From Mycolicibacterium lacusdiani (lineage in GTDB: Bacteria; Actinomycetota; Actinomycetes; Mycobacteriales; Mycobacteriaceae): a DNA stretch of 64,000 nt. The notes below the pieces were generated by a model. It was not told the origin of the DNA. It saw nothing but the letters and a program-made list of their open reading frames with translations, and searched no databases. Positions 24,688 through 32,935 of the stretch are shown piece by piece. Each line of letters opens with the position of its first letter. Within the stretch, counting starts at the first letter, position 1. Position numbers and translations under genes: made by a program. The DNA is taken from assembly GCF_021916785.1 (NCBI RefSeq), contig NZ_JAKCFC010000011.1:168673-232672 (forward strand), written 5' to 3'.

Positions 24688-26190
24688 TCAGAGGTCGTGG
24701 GTCTTGGCGTAGGTGGCACCGGCGTCGCCATTGCGTAGCCGCGACTTCAGGCCGGTGGCCCACCAGATCGCCGCGATGACGACGATGCCGAGGAAGACCC
24801 ACTTGTTGCTGGTGAACTGCGGGAGGAAGAGCAGTGCCACGGCGACGCCGAGGAACACCACGAGGGCGGTGACGTAGAGGGGCAGGCGCCAGCGGCCGAG
24901 GTCGAACGTGCCGGGCTCCGGTGCGGGGATAGTGCCCTTGCGGTAGCCGACGAGCAGGCCGATCGTCTGCAGGATGTAGACGAAGAAGAACAGCAGCGAC
25001 GCGATGCCGATGATGTAGTTGAACGCCTTCTCGTTGACCAGCGCCGACAGCAGCAGCATCGTGGACAGGACTCCGAGCCCAATCACCGCGAACGTGGGCG
25101 TCTTTCGCGTCGGCGAGACGTGCCGCCACACCTTGGAGAACGGCAGCATGTTGTCGCGGGCCATCGAGTAGGTGAGCCGCGTCGCGACCAGGATGTTGGC
25201 CAGCAGGCAGGCGAGGATGTTGGTGAGCGCGACCGCCACGATGATCTTGGTGACGAGCGGCCCGGCCTGCTGGGTGATGATCTCCTCGATCGGTGCGGAT
25301 GAGTTGGCCTCGACCGCCGCCACGTCCTTGATGGCGAGCACGTAGACGACGTACATGAGTAGTTCGATCACGATCGACGTGACGAGTGCGTAGAACATGG
25401 TCTTCGGCACGACGTGGCGGGCGTTCTTGGTCTCCTCGGCGACGTCGGCACCGGACTCCACGCCGATCAGGCCGAAGAACGGGCCGAGTGCGGCGGCCAG
25501 CCAGGCCAGCATGTAGGAGTCCTTGTCGCCGGACTCGCCGCCGGTGAACAGCACCGAAATCGGCTGGTGGTTCTCCGGCGCCGAGAACGCGATGATGGCG
25601 ATCAGTGCGGTGGCGCCGACGGTGATCACGAGTTCGAGGCTGACGCCGATGTTGTTGACCATCGTGGCGAACCGCACGCCGTAGATGTTGATCAGCACGC
25701 AGACGAAGACGACGGCGATCGCGAGCAGGATCTGCGTGCTCTGGGTCAGCGTCCAGCCCATCAGTCCGCCGAGGTACCCGGACAGGATGAAGCCGACTCC
25801 GGTCATGCCGCACACCCAGCCCATCAGGGCGATGAAGCCGGTGAACCACGCGAGGTCGGGACCGTTGATGCGGCTGATCCACTGGTATGAGTAGCCGGCG
25901 AGCGGGAGCTTGGCGGTGAGGTCGGCCGCAATGAACGTCCACAGCGCGAACACCGCGCCTGCCAGCAGCAGCGTCCAGACGAACGGTGCGCCTGCGGTGA
26001 AGTAGCCGGCGCCGAAGCCGGTGAACACCGCGGTGGTGGCGCTGATCGTGGCGAAGCCGATCGCGAACGACGCGAGTGTGCCGACCGAGCGGTCGAGTTT
26101 CTGGGTGTAGCCGAGTTCCGCCAGCTTGGCGTCCTCGGCGTTCAGCGCCGGCGGCGCCGGGTCGGTCGGTCGTACGGGTGTGTCGGTCAT
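24688..26190 (-). CDS. APC superfamily amino acid/amine permease
   Basis: A 500-residue transporter with about 12-13 membrane helices. It has a hydrophilic N-terminus (~40 residues), GYTQKLDRSVGTLASFAIGF before helix 1, and the GVESGADVAEETKNA loop (after helix 6), typical of bacterial amino acid/GABA-type APC carriers. It should import an amino acid or amine. Its transcript continues into the amine transaminase (22-nt gap), so the pair probably takes up and deaminates one compound. ATG 26190 has GGAG 6 nt upstream; a GTG two codons earlier is less likely. Confidence 0.88.
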   Translation of the reverse strand: MTDTPVRPTDPAPPALNAEDAKLAELGYTQKLDRSVGTLASFAIGFATISATTAVFTGFGAGYFTAGAPFVWTLLLAGAVFALWTFIAADLTAKLPLAGYSYQWISRINGPDLAWFTGFIALMGWVCGMTGVGFILSGYLGGLMGWTLTQSTQILLAIAVVFVCVLINIYGVRFATMVNNIGVSLELVITVGATALIAIIAFSAPENHQPISVLFTGGESGDKDSYMLAWLAAALGPFFGLIGVESGADVAEETKNARHVVPKTMFYALVTSIVIELLMYVVYVLAIKDVAAVEANSSAPIEEIITQQAGPLVTKIIVAVALTNILACLLANILVATRLTYSMARDNMLPFSKVWRHVSPTRKTPTFAVIGLGVLSTMLLLSALVNEKAFNYIIGIASLLFFFVYILQTIGLLVGYRKGTIPAPEPGTFDLGRWRLPLYVTALVVFLGVAVALLFLPQFTSNKWVFLGIVVIAAIWWATGLKSRLRNGDAGATYAKTHDL

Positions 26191-26281
26191 GAGCACTCCA
26201 GCGGGGTGACGGGTCGGGAAAACGACTGATGACAGGAAAGCCCCGTCAGCCGTTCACCGGAAGTTCAATGATTTGATCTAC

Positions 26282-27175
26282 TCATAACGCGGAGTTATCA
26301 ATCGGTGCGACGGTGGATGCGTCACCGAAGCTCCACTGCGATTGGACCAGCCTGACCAGGGCATCCGCTTGCGGCGAGAGTCTGGCTGGATGCCACGCGA
26401 GAGCCGTATGGCTGGGCGGTCGATCCGTGATCGGCACGTAGACGATCCCCGGCCGGTCGTAGAACCGGGCCACCGATGACGTCGTGAAGCTGATGCCCAG
26501 ACCGCGCGCGATCGACGTCGTCTCCGCCTCGTACGTCGCCGCGATCGCGGCGATGGTGGGCGGCCGGTTGCCGCGGACGTCCATCGCCAGCCAGTAGTCC
26601 CGCCAGGGCCCGGCCGTCAGCGGCGCGCAGACGATGGGATCGTCGAGCAGTTCGGCGATCTGGACCTCGGTGCGCTCGGCGAGTCGGTGGTCGCGCGGCA
26701 GGCATGCCACCCAGGACTCGGAGTCGAGCATCAGCATGCGATGTTCGGGCAGATCGACCGGCGGCCGGATGATCGCCACTTCGGTGGTGCCGTCGCCAAG
26801 GCCCGCGGTGGGGTCACCGAAGTCGTACTCGATCGGCTCGACCGTGACGTCTGGGTACACCGCCTCGAAGTGCCGAACCAACCGGAACAGGAGATCCGCG
26901 CCGGTGCCGATCAGGTAGCCGAGTCGAAGTACGCCGTGTCGGGTGCCCGAGAGCGTGACGAGGTTGGCGACGACGGCGTCCACTCCTGAGAGGGCCTGCT
27001 GTACCTGCGGTAGCCACGCAGCGCCGAGATCGGTCAGCGCGACCTCGCGGGTGCTGCGGGTAAAGAGGGTGACGCCGAATGCGTGCTCGAGCGCCTTGAT
27101 CGCGGTCGACAGCGCGGGCTGGGTGATGAACAGTCGCTCGGCGGCGCGCCGGTAGTTCAGTTCCTCGCCGAGCAC
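26282..27175 (-). CDS. LysR family regulator with an unclear start
   Basis: A 297-residue LysR-type activator with a winged helix-turn-helix (RAAERLFITQPALSTAIKALE) and an effector-binding domain. It precedes the permease and transaminase on the same strand and likely responds to their substrate. The start is odd: the only in-frame GTG/ATG/TTG is the GTG at 27175, but codons upstream read TLRQLRYFA, the expected beginning of a LysR helix-turn-helix, and they hold no usual start codon (the codon before TLRQ is GTC). So either initiation uses a rare codon, the start was lost by mutation, or there is a sequence error. Coordinates are those of the first usual start. Confidence 0.78.
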   Translation of the reverse strand: MLGEELNYRRAAERLFITQPALSTAIKALEHAFGVTLFTRSTREVALTDLGAAWLPQVQQALSGVDAVVANLVTLSGTRHGVLRLGYLIGTGADLLFRLVRHFEAVYPDVTVEPIEYDFGDPTAGLGDGTTEVAIIRPPVDLPEHRMLMLDSESWVACLPRDHRLAERTEVQIAELLDDPIVCAPLTAGPWRDYWLAMDVRGNRPPTIAAIAATYEAETTSIARGLGISFTTSSVARFYDRPGIVYVPITDRPPSHTALAWHPARLSPQADALVRLVQSQWSFGDASTVAPIDNSAL

Positions 27176-27323
27176 GGCGAAGTACCGCAGCTGACGAAGC
27201 GTGACAGCCGACTTGGGGTCGCTCGTCGCACACCTCCTGCCGGCCGACGTCAGACGAATTCTGCCCCAGCGTGGTGGTTGGCGGGCGACAACGACCCGTC
27301 GGCGGAACGCGCGTCAGGCGGCG

Positions 27324-29519
27324 TCAGTCGACGCCGGATGGGTTGCCGTTCGCGGCCGGCCGACCGTCGGCGCCCTTCTGGCCGTCGGCTCCCTTGGTGG
27401 CGGTGCCGGCCGCACCGTTCGTGCCCGCGGAGCCTCCCGTTCCCGCCGTGCCGTCCGTCCCGCCCGTGCTGGTGCCGACGGCACCGTTGGCACCGACCGC
27501 GCCGCTGGTTCCGTCGCGGCCGTCCTCGCCAGAGGCTCCGTTCCCGCCTGCGGCGCCCTGCTGTCCAGTGGCACCGCGGTTGCCGAACAGTCCGCCGGAG
27601 CCACCCGCGCCTGCCGCACCGCCCGATCCACCCGATCCGCCGACGCCGCCGACGGCTCCCGATCCACCCGTGCCACCTGCTCCGCCGTTACCGGCCTGCC
27701 CCGCCAGCCCTCCGGACCCGCCCGAACCGGCTTGTCCTGCGGCGCCGCCGGATCCGCCCGAACCGCCGGATCCCGCAGTGCCTGCGGCGCCACCGGCGCC
27801 ACCGGCGCCACCCACGCCGCCGGGGCCACGTTCGAGCCCGAACTGGCCGCCATCGCCACCGCGGCCCCCGTTGCCGCCCGCCGCGCCGTTGGCGCTGCCC
27901 CCGTTGCCGCCGTCGCCTCCTGCGCCCCCGTTGCCTGCGTCGCCACCGCGTCCACCCGTACCGCCGTTGCCCGCGTTGCCGCCGTCGCCACCAACTCCGC
28001 CATTGCCGCCGGAGCCGCCGACACCGCCGGTTCCACCTGTGCCACCCATGCCGCCTGCGCCGCCTGCGCCACCCGATCCGAAGAGTCCACCGGCGCCACC
28101 GCGTCCACCCGCGCCGGCGGCCGTGCCCGACGATCCGGCGCCGCCTGCGGTGCCGTTGCCGCCGGGGCCTCCGGTGCCCCCGCTGGTGCCATCGGTGCCG
28201 TTCCCGCCGCGAGTGCCGTTCGTGCCGTTGGTGCCGTTCAGGCCCGACGCGCCGTCCGCACCGGCGCCAGCGGTCCCTCCATTGGCTCCCGAGCCGCCGG
28301 CCCCGCCCGCTCCGCCCGCCCCGAGCGACCCGATGCCCGAGCCTCCTCGACCCCCGGCGCCCCCGTTGGCGCCGGTCCCGCCGACTCCTCCGGCTCCACC
28401 ATCGCCCCCCGCGGCGCCGTCGCCGCCGGCACCGCCGTTGCCTCCGCTGGCGCCGGCTCCGCCGGTCCCGCCGACTCCGCCCGTCCCGCCTTCCACGGCA
28501 GTCCCGCCCGTGCCGCCGTTACCGCCAACGGCGCCAACGACTCCGGGACCACCAGCGCCGCCGGCGCCTCCTTGGTTGATCCCCGTGCCGCCGTTGCCGC
28601 CGTTGCCGCCGGGATTGCCGAGACCCCCGGCGCCACCAGGTTGACCGAAGCCGTCGCTGGTCGTGCCGCCGGTGGCGCCGTTGGTGCCGGCGGGGCCGGC
28701 GGCAGATCCGGGCGTGGGGTTCACGCCGTTCGCGTTTGCGCCGTCGACTCCACGGCTTCCCGGGGCCCCGTCGACGCCGTTACTCCCGTCCGTCCCGGCT
28801 TCGCCGTCGGTGCCGTCGTTCCCTCTATCACCGCTCACGCCGGTCGCACCATTCGTGCCAGCGGCACCGGTCGATCCGACGGATCCGTTGCCGCCGCGAC
28901 CACCTCCGCCGCCATTGCCGATCAACACGCCGCCACGGCCGCCGTCACCGCCTGCCATCCCGGCGACCGTGGCATCGCCACCGCGACCGCCGTTGCCGAT
29001 CAGCCCGGCGCTGCCGCCGTGGCCGCCATTGGCCCCCCGACCGCCGTTGCCGAAGAAGAAGCCGCCGTTGCCGCCGTTGCAGGCCGACCCGGTGCAGTCC
29101 GCCGCCGCGTCGACACCGTTGCCGACGAAGGCCCCGATCAGAGCCGCAAGCGGATTGAGGGCAACACCGGCAGATCGCGTCGGTCCGGCCGCGGCGGGAA
29201 CCATCAATGCGTACAGGTCGGGCGCAGCCGAAGCCGCGGCCCGTCCGGTGGTGGGCGCCGCAGCGCGATCGGTGGACGGGGACGTGGCGGGGTCGACGAT
29301 CCACCACGGCAGCGTGTTGGACGCGAGCATCGTCCGTACCGAGGACGCCGCCGCATCGTGCGTCGACGGACGGTCGGCAACGACGTCGGCTTCGGCTGGG
29401 GTGGCGAGGAACAAGCCTGCGCCGGTCAGGGCCAAGCCGGCCGTCACCATCGGCGCGACGGTCGAATGTCGCCCGAATCGGGAGTTTCGAACCCGTCGAG
29501 CGCGATGCTTGTGACCCAT
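27324..29519 (-). CDS. Secreted Gly/Ala-rich PGRS-like protein without a PE domain
   Basis: About 731 residues. The N-terminus is a basic stretch, then a hydrophobic helix (TAGLALTGAGLFLA) and a likely cleavage region PAEA-DVVAD, so it looks exported by a signal peptide. A linker of ~90 residues ends in ALNPLAALIGAFVGNGVDA and CTGSACNGGNGG, very like linkers preceding PGRS domains. The remaining ~590 residues are GGX-type repeats (GGNGG, GGAGG, GTGG) with a collagen-like GXX stretch in the middle (GTDGEAGTDGSNGVDGAPG). No PE domain is present. Low-complexity DNA is GC-rich and strand-biased. ATG 29519 is chosen for the signal peptide; in-frame starts at 29543 or 29555 are alternatives. Function unknown; perhaps surface-exposed. 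Confidence 0.78.
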   Translation of the reverse strand: MGHKHRARRVRNSRFGRHSTVAPMVTAGLALTGAGLFLATPAEADVVADRPSTHDAAASSVRTMLASNTLPWWIVDPATSPSTDRAAAPTTGRAAASAAPDLYALMVPAAAGPTRSAGVALNPLAALIGAFVGNGVDAAADCTGSACNGGNGGFFFGNGGRGANGGHGGSAGLIGNGGRGGDATVAGMAGGDGGRGGVLIGNGGGGGRGGNGSVGSTGAAGTNGATGVSGDRGNDGTDGEAGTDGSNGVDGAPGSRGVDGANANGVNPTPGSAAGPAGTNGATGGTTSDGFGQPGGAGGLGNPGGNGGNGGTGINQGGAGGAGGPGVVGAVGGNGGTGGTAVEGGTGGVGGTGGAGASGGNGGAGGDGAAGGDGGAGGVGGTGANGGAGGRGGSGIGSLGAGGAGGAGGSGANGGTAGAGADGASGLNGTNGTNGTRGGNGTDGTSGGTGGPGGNGTAGGAGSSGTAAGAGGRGGAGGLFGSGGAGGAGGMGGTGGTGGVGGSGGNGGVGGDGGNAGNGGTGGRGGDAGNGGAGGDGGNGGSANGAAGGNGGRGGDGGQFGLERGPGGVGGAGGAGGAAGTAGSGGSGGSGGAAGQAGSGGSGGLAGQAGNGGAGGTGGSGAVGGVGGSGGSGGAAGAGGSGGLFGNRGATGQQGAAGGNGASGEDGRDGTSGAVGANGAVGTSTGGTDGTAGTGGSAGTNGAAGTATKGADGQKGADGRPAANGNPSGVD
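27345..29095. repeat. PGRS-type triplet repeat tract
   Basis: Many imperfect repeats encoding Gly-Gly-X on the minus strand (GCCGCCG-type on the plus strand). It explains long proline-rich open frames on the opposite strand, which are not genes. Such tracts recombine and vary in length between strains. Confidence 0.8.
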
Positions 29520-29621
29520 GTTCCCGACGTCCCGTTCTCGCATGTGATGTGTCACAGGGACGCTAGCATCGGCGTCTCACACACGGAGAACGTCGTCGAG
29601 TCGACGCGTGGGGCGTGCGTT

Positions 29622-30050
29622 CTATGCGGCGTCGACGAACCGGCTGCGGACCTCGGGCGGCGGGATGGGGCAGGTGTCGTATTGGCCGCCGACGCGATAG
29701 CGAATCTCGGCAAAGCGGGTGTAGGCCCAGTCGCGGAGGCCGGGCGGGATCGCACGGGCCGCCAGCGTCAGCCGCCAGGGGCCGCCCAAGTACTCCGCAA
29801 CGCGGAGCATGGCCGCCGACTGGACGTCGACGGCTTCGTCGCTTCCGCCGGGATCGGTCACGTATACAACGGAATCGACGTCGGCCAACTCCGGATGGCG
29901 GGCGATGACGCCCCGGGCGAAGTCACTGTCCAGCGCAGCGAATCGGAGCGTGCCGCGCCGGTCGAACCGGAGGATGGTGCGCACTCCGCGGTTGCAGACT
30001 CCGCAGACGCCGTCGTACAGCAGAACCGGTGCGGTGGCGTCGGTGCTCAC
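29622..30050 (-). CDS. DCC family thiol-disulfide oxidoreductase-like protein
   Basis: A 142-residue protein of the DCC family (DUF393), named for its DxxCxxC motif, here LLYDGVCGVCNRGVR near the N-terminus. A central segment FAALDSDFARGVIARHPEL and a later GGPWRLTLAARAIPPGLRD match the family. Such proteins are thought to be thiol-disulfide oxidoreductases; the partner is unknown. GTG 30050 has GAGGAG 7 nt upstream, so it is preferred to longer starts. No obvious functional link to neighbours. Confidence 0.82.
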   Translation of the reverse strand: MSTDATAPVLLYDGVCGVCNRGVRTILRFDRRGTLRFAALDSDFARGVIARHPELADVDSVVYVTDPGGSDEAVDVQSAAMLRVAEYLGGPWRLTLAARAIPPGLRDWAYTRFAEIRYRVGGQYDTCPIPPPEVRSRFVDAA

Positions 30051-30156
30051 GTCGCACTCCTCTCTTCCGTCCTGATTCCATCGTCCCAGGGGGAGGGCGG
30101 CCTGGCCACGAGATGTGAGCACGGGCACCGGGTGTTCGCGTCACATGCCGGCGACG

Positions 30157-32913
30157 TCAGCGCGAGGCGTCGCCCACCCACCTGCCGAGTTCGGCCCTGG
30201 AGTGGATGCCGAGCTTGCGATAGACCCGAGACAAGTTGGCCTCCACCGTCTTCGGGCTGATGAACAGTGCGGCGGCCATGTCTCGATTGGTCATGCCCGT
30301 GGCGGCCAGTTCGGCCACTCGCTGTTCGGATGGAGTCAGTGTGGCCGACCCGCGGGGGCCGACGTTGGTCCGGGTCAACTGGACTCGGGCGCGCTCCGCC
30401 CACACCAGGGTGCCCAGCCGGTCGAACGTGTCCAGCGCCTGCCGTATCGAGGCGGCTGCGGCGTCCTGGCGCCGCCGTCGGCGTTGCAGCTGCCCGAGCA
30501 GCAGTTGAGTCCGCGCGCGTTCGAACGGCATCTCGATCCGATCAAGTTGAGTCAGCGCCTCGTTCGCGTACTCGAGGGCCCTGTCGACGTCACCCCGAGC
30601 GCCCGCCAGCATGGCGCGGCACCGGGCCGCCATGGCCAGCATCCACGGACGGTCGAGCCTGCGGCCGTTCGTTTCGAGGAGCGCAGTCCACGGTTCGGCA
30701 TCCGTGAGTCGACCGAGTTGGATCATGGCTTCGATGGCGTCGGGAAGGAACCAGGCGTAGATGATCTCGGTGGTGGGCGGTGTGCCAGGGATGCGAGACA
30801 ACAACGGCTGCAGCGTCTTCAACGCCGCGTCGTAGTTCTCGAGCGAGACGTCGAGGGCACCCATTGCCATGACCGGCCAGAGCGCGAGATTCTTCGCCCC
30901 CGAGCGGACGCCTGCGGCCAATGCCTCGTCGGCATCGCGGCGTGCCGCCTCGACGTCACCGGTGAGGGAGTCGAGTAGTGCGCGGGTGATGAGTGCGACA
31001 TACCGCGAGACGTCGCCACCGAGCTGCGGGCCCCGAGCAGCTGCATCCTCGGCTGCACGCCTGGCCGCCTCGAAGTCCGAACGCCAGAGCGCTGCCAGTG
31101 CACTGTGGAAGCTGACGAACATCAGCTCGCTTTCCTCGCCGTGCTCGATGCACCGTCGTCTGACGTCGTCGAGCGCCTTTCCGCCGTCGACGTAGCGACC
31201 GCTCCAGACGGCAAGGACCGCGCTCTGCACTTCGGGTCGGGTGGCGATTGGCCCCGATGGCTGGTCGTCCAAGTCGAGCGCGCGAGCCATCGCCGCGTCG
31301 TCGACCCCTTCGCCCGCCATGAAGCCCAGGACGGTCCGCATGCCGAGCGCTTGACCGAGCAAGCCAGGCGGACCATGCGCTTCGGTCAGGGTCACCGCAT
31401 CCTCGGCGCTCCGCATCGCATCGGTGTCGCGGCCCGCGTTGACTTGTGCAAAGGAGAGGACTATCAGGATCTCCGCGCGTAGCGACGGGTCGTCGCCCAA
31501 TTCATCGAGCGCCTTCGTCAGAAGCGGTGCCGCCTCGACGAAGCTGTCGTCGAACATTCGGACCACACCGAGTAGATGCAATGCCCTGGCGCGATCTTCG
31601 CCGGCTGGCACCTCGTCGATGGTCTGCTCGAGCAGGCTTCGCGCACGGTCGGAGTCCCCGGCATTGAAGTAGTGCCCGGCCAGTTGGACTCGACGGAGAG
31701 GTGTGTCGCCACCCAGATCGATGGCGAGGGAGACGAGTTCGGCCGAGGCCATGGGGGCACCACGGCGGCGGGCCAGCTCGGCCGCGGCGTCGAGCGCTCG
31801 GAGCGTCGTCGGGTCGGCGCGTGTCGCGGCCCGTGCCAGGTGTCGGGCCCGAAGCTCTTCCTCGACGACGACCCCGGCCACTCTGCCGTGCATCGCGCGA
31901 CGTCGTTCCGCCGACGCACCCGAGTAGACGCCTCTCGCGATCAGCGGGTGGGTGAAACGGATACCGGCTCCGCGGAGTTCGATGATGCCGTGCCCCTCGG
32001 CGTCCTGCAGCATCGCGACGACGGCCTGGCCGTCGGTTCCGAGTGCCTCGGCGACCACGTCGACACTCGGGGATGCGAGGCAGGCGACCGCCAACAGAGC
32101 CTGTCCGGTGGATTCGTCGACGCTACCGATCCTGCTGTGCACCAACTCGGTCAACGACGCGGGCAGCAGGTGCTGCCCACGATCGGGCTCGTTGCGAATG
32201 GAGCGCGCCAATTCCAACGCGTAGAAGGGGTTTCCGCCGGACGTCTCGAATATCTCGAGCATCGTTGGACGGGGGAACGATCCGCCGAGGCGATCGACGA
32301 GTACGTCATGAAGTACTTCGACGTCCAACGGCTGCAACGACATCCGTCTCAGCCGGTTGGGGCGCGCCAGTTCCAGCCACGACGCAGCCGACGTGTCGGG
32401 CGACGTGCGCACCGCTGCCAGCACACCGACCGAACCCGTCATCCGGCGCAGTGCAAAGGCAAGCACGTGAGCGGTCGACGGGTCGATCCACTGCAGGTCG
32501 TCGACGGCCACCAGCACCGTTCCCCACGTGGCCAGCGCGTCGAGTACCGACATGAATGCAGCGGCGACGGCGCGTCGGTCGGTTCCCGCATCGTCGACGT
32601 CGACCCGCAGCAGCGCGCGGTCGAGCGCCTGCTGCTGTGGCCGGGGCAGATCGGGCCAGGTGCTCGGATCGACCGAACTCAGCAGATCGGTCAGCCCGGC
32701 GTAGGCGAGCACCGACTCCGTTTGCGCGGGCCGTGATGACAGCACGCGAACGCCGCGGGCCGTGGCCCGATCGATCGCATCGAGCCACGCCGTGGTCTTC
32801 CCGATCCCGGGCTCGCCCTCGAAGATCAGGCCCGCGGGCCCCAGCGCCGCCGCGTCCAGCAGATCGTCGACCGCACGCGTCTCACCGGCGCGGGAGACAC
32901 GTCCGGTGGACAC
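30157..32913 (-). CDS. Large LuxR-type ATPase regulator (LAL family)
   Basis: A 918-residue STAND-type regulator. It has an N-terminal AAA/NACHT-like ATPase with Walker A GEPGIGKTT (33-41) and Walker B VLVAVDDLQWID (~140-151), long alpha-helical TPR-like repeats through the centre, and a C-terminal LuxR helix-turn-helix (about 855-905, LTPSEQRVAELAATGMTNRD and SPKTVEANLSRVYRKLGI). The family binds an inducer, oligomerises with ATP and activates nearby promoters, as MalT does. The effector is unknown. It starts with GTG without a strong ribosome site and ends 106 nt before the DCC gene; fadE6 lies 22 nt upstream of it, on the same strand. Confidence 0.9.
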   Translation of the reverse strand: MSTGRVSRAGETRAVDDLLDAAALGPAGLIFEGEPGIGKTTAWLDAIDRATARGVRVLSSRPAQTESVLAYAGLTDLLSSVDPSTWPDLPRPQQQALDRALLRVDVDDAGTDRRAVAAAFMSVLDALATWGTVLVAVDDLQWIDPSTAHVLAFALRRMTGSVGVLAAVRTSPDTSAASWLELARPNRLRRMSLQPLDVEVLHDVLVDRLGGSFPRPTMLEIFETSGGNPFYALELARSIRNEPDRGQHLLPASLTELVHSRIGSVDESTGQALLAVACLASPSVDVVAEALGTDGQAVVAMLQDAEGHGIIELRGAGIRFTHPLIARGVYSGASAERRRAMHGRVAGVVVEEELRARHLARAATRADPTTLRALDAAAELARRRGAPMASAELVSLAIDLGGDTPLRRVQLAGHYFNAGDSDRARSLLEQTIDEVPAGEDRARALHLLGVVRMFDDSFVEAAPLLTKALDELGDDPSLRAEILIVLSFAQVNAGRDTDAMRSAEDAVTLTEAHGPPGLLGQALGMRTVLGFMAGEGVDDAAMARALDLDDQPSGPIATRPEVQSAVLAVWSGRYVDGGKALDDVRRRCIEHGEESELMFVSFHSALAALWRSDFEAARRAAEDAAARGPQLGGDVSRYVALITRALLDSLTGDVEAARRDADEALAAGVRSGAKNLALWPVMAMGALDVSLENYDAALKTLQPLLSRIPGTPPTTEIIYAWFLPDAIEAMIQLGRLTDAEPWTALLETNGRRLDRPWMLAMAARCRAMLAGARGDVDRALEYANEALTQLDRIEMPFERARTQLLLGQLQRRRRRQDAAAASIRQALDTFDRLGTLVWAERARVQLTRTNVGPRGSATLTPSEQRVAELAATGMTNRDMAAALFISPKTVEANLSRVYRKLGIHSRAELGRWVGDASR

Positions 32914-32935
32914 ATGGGAACGATCTCACGCCGAC

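Noticed and set aside
27345..29095. Possible CRISPR or tandem-repeat array
   Set aside because: The repeats are imperfect coding triplets of a Gly-rich protein, without constant spacers or conserved repeat length.
27201..30260. Very long proline/alanine/arginine-rich open frames on the plus strand (to about 1000 codons)
   Set aside because: They are the opposite strand of the Gly-rich PGRS-like gene and its neighbours, whose GC-rich codons rarely form stops. No domain, and they cross several real genes.
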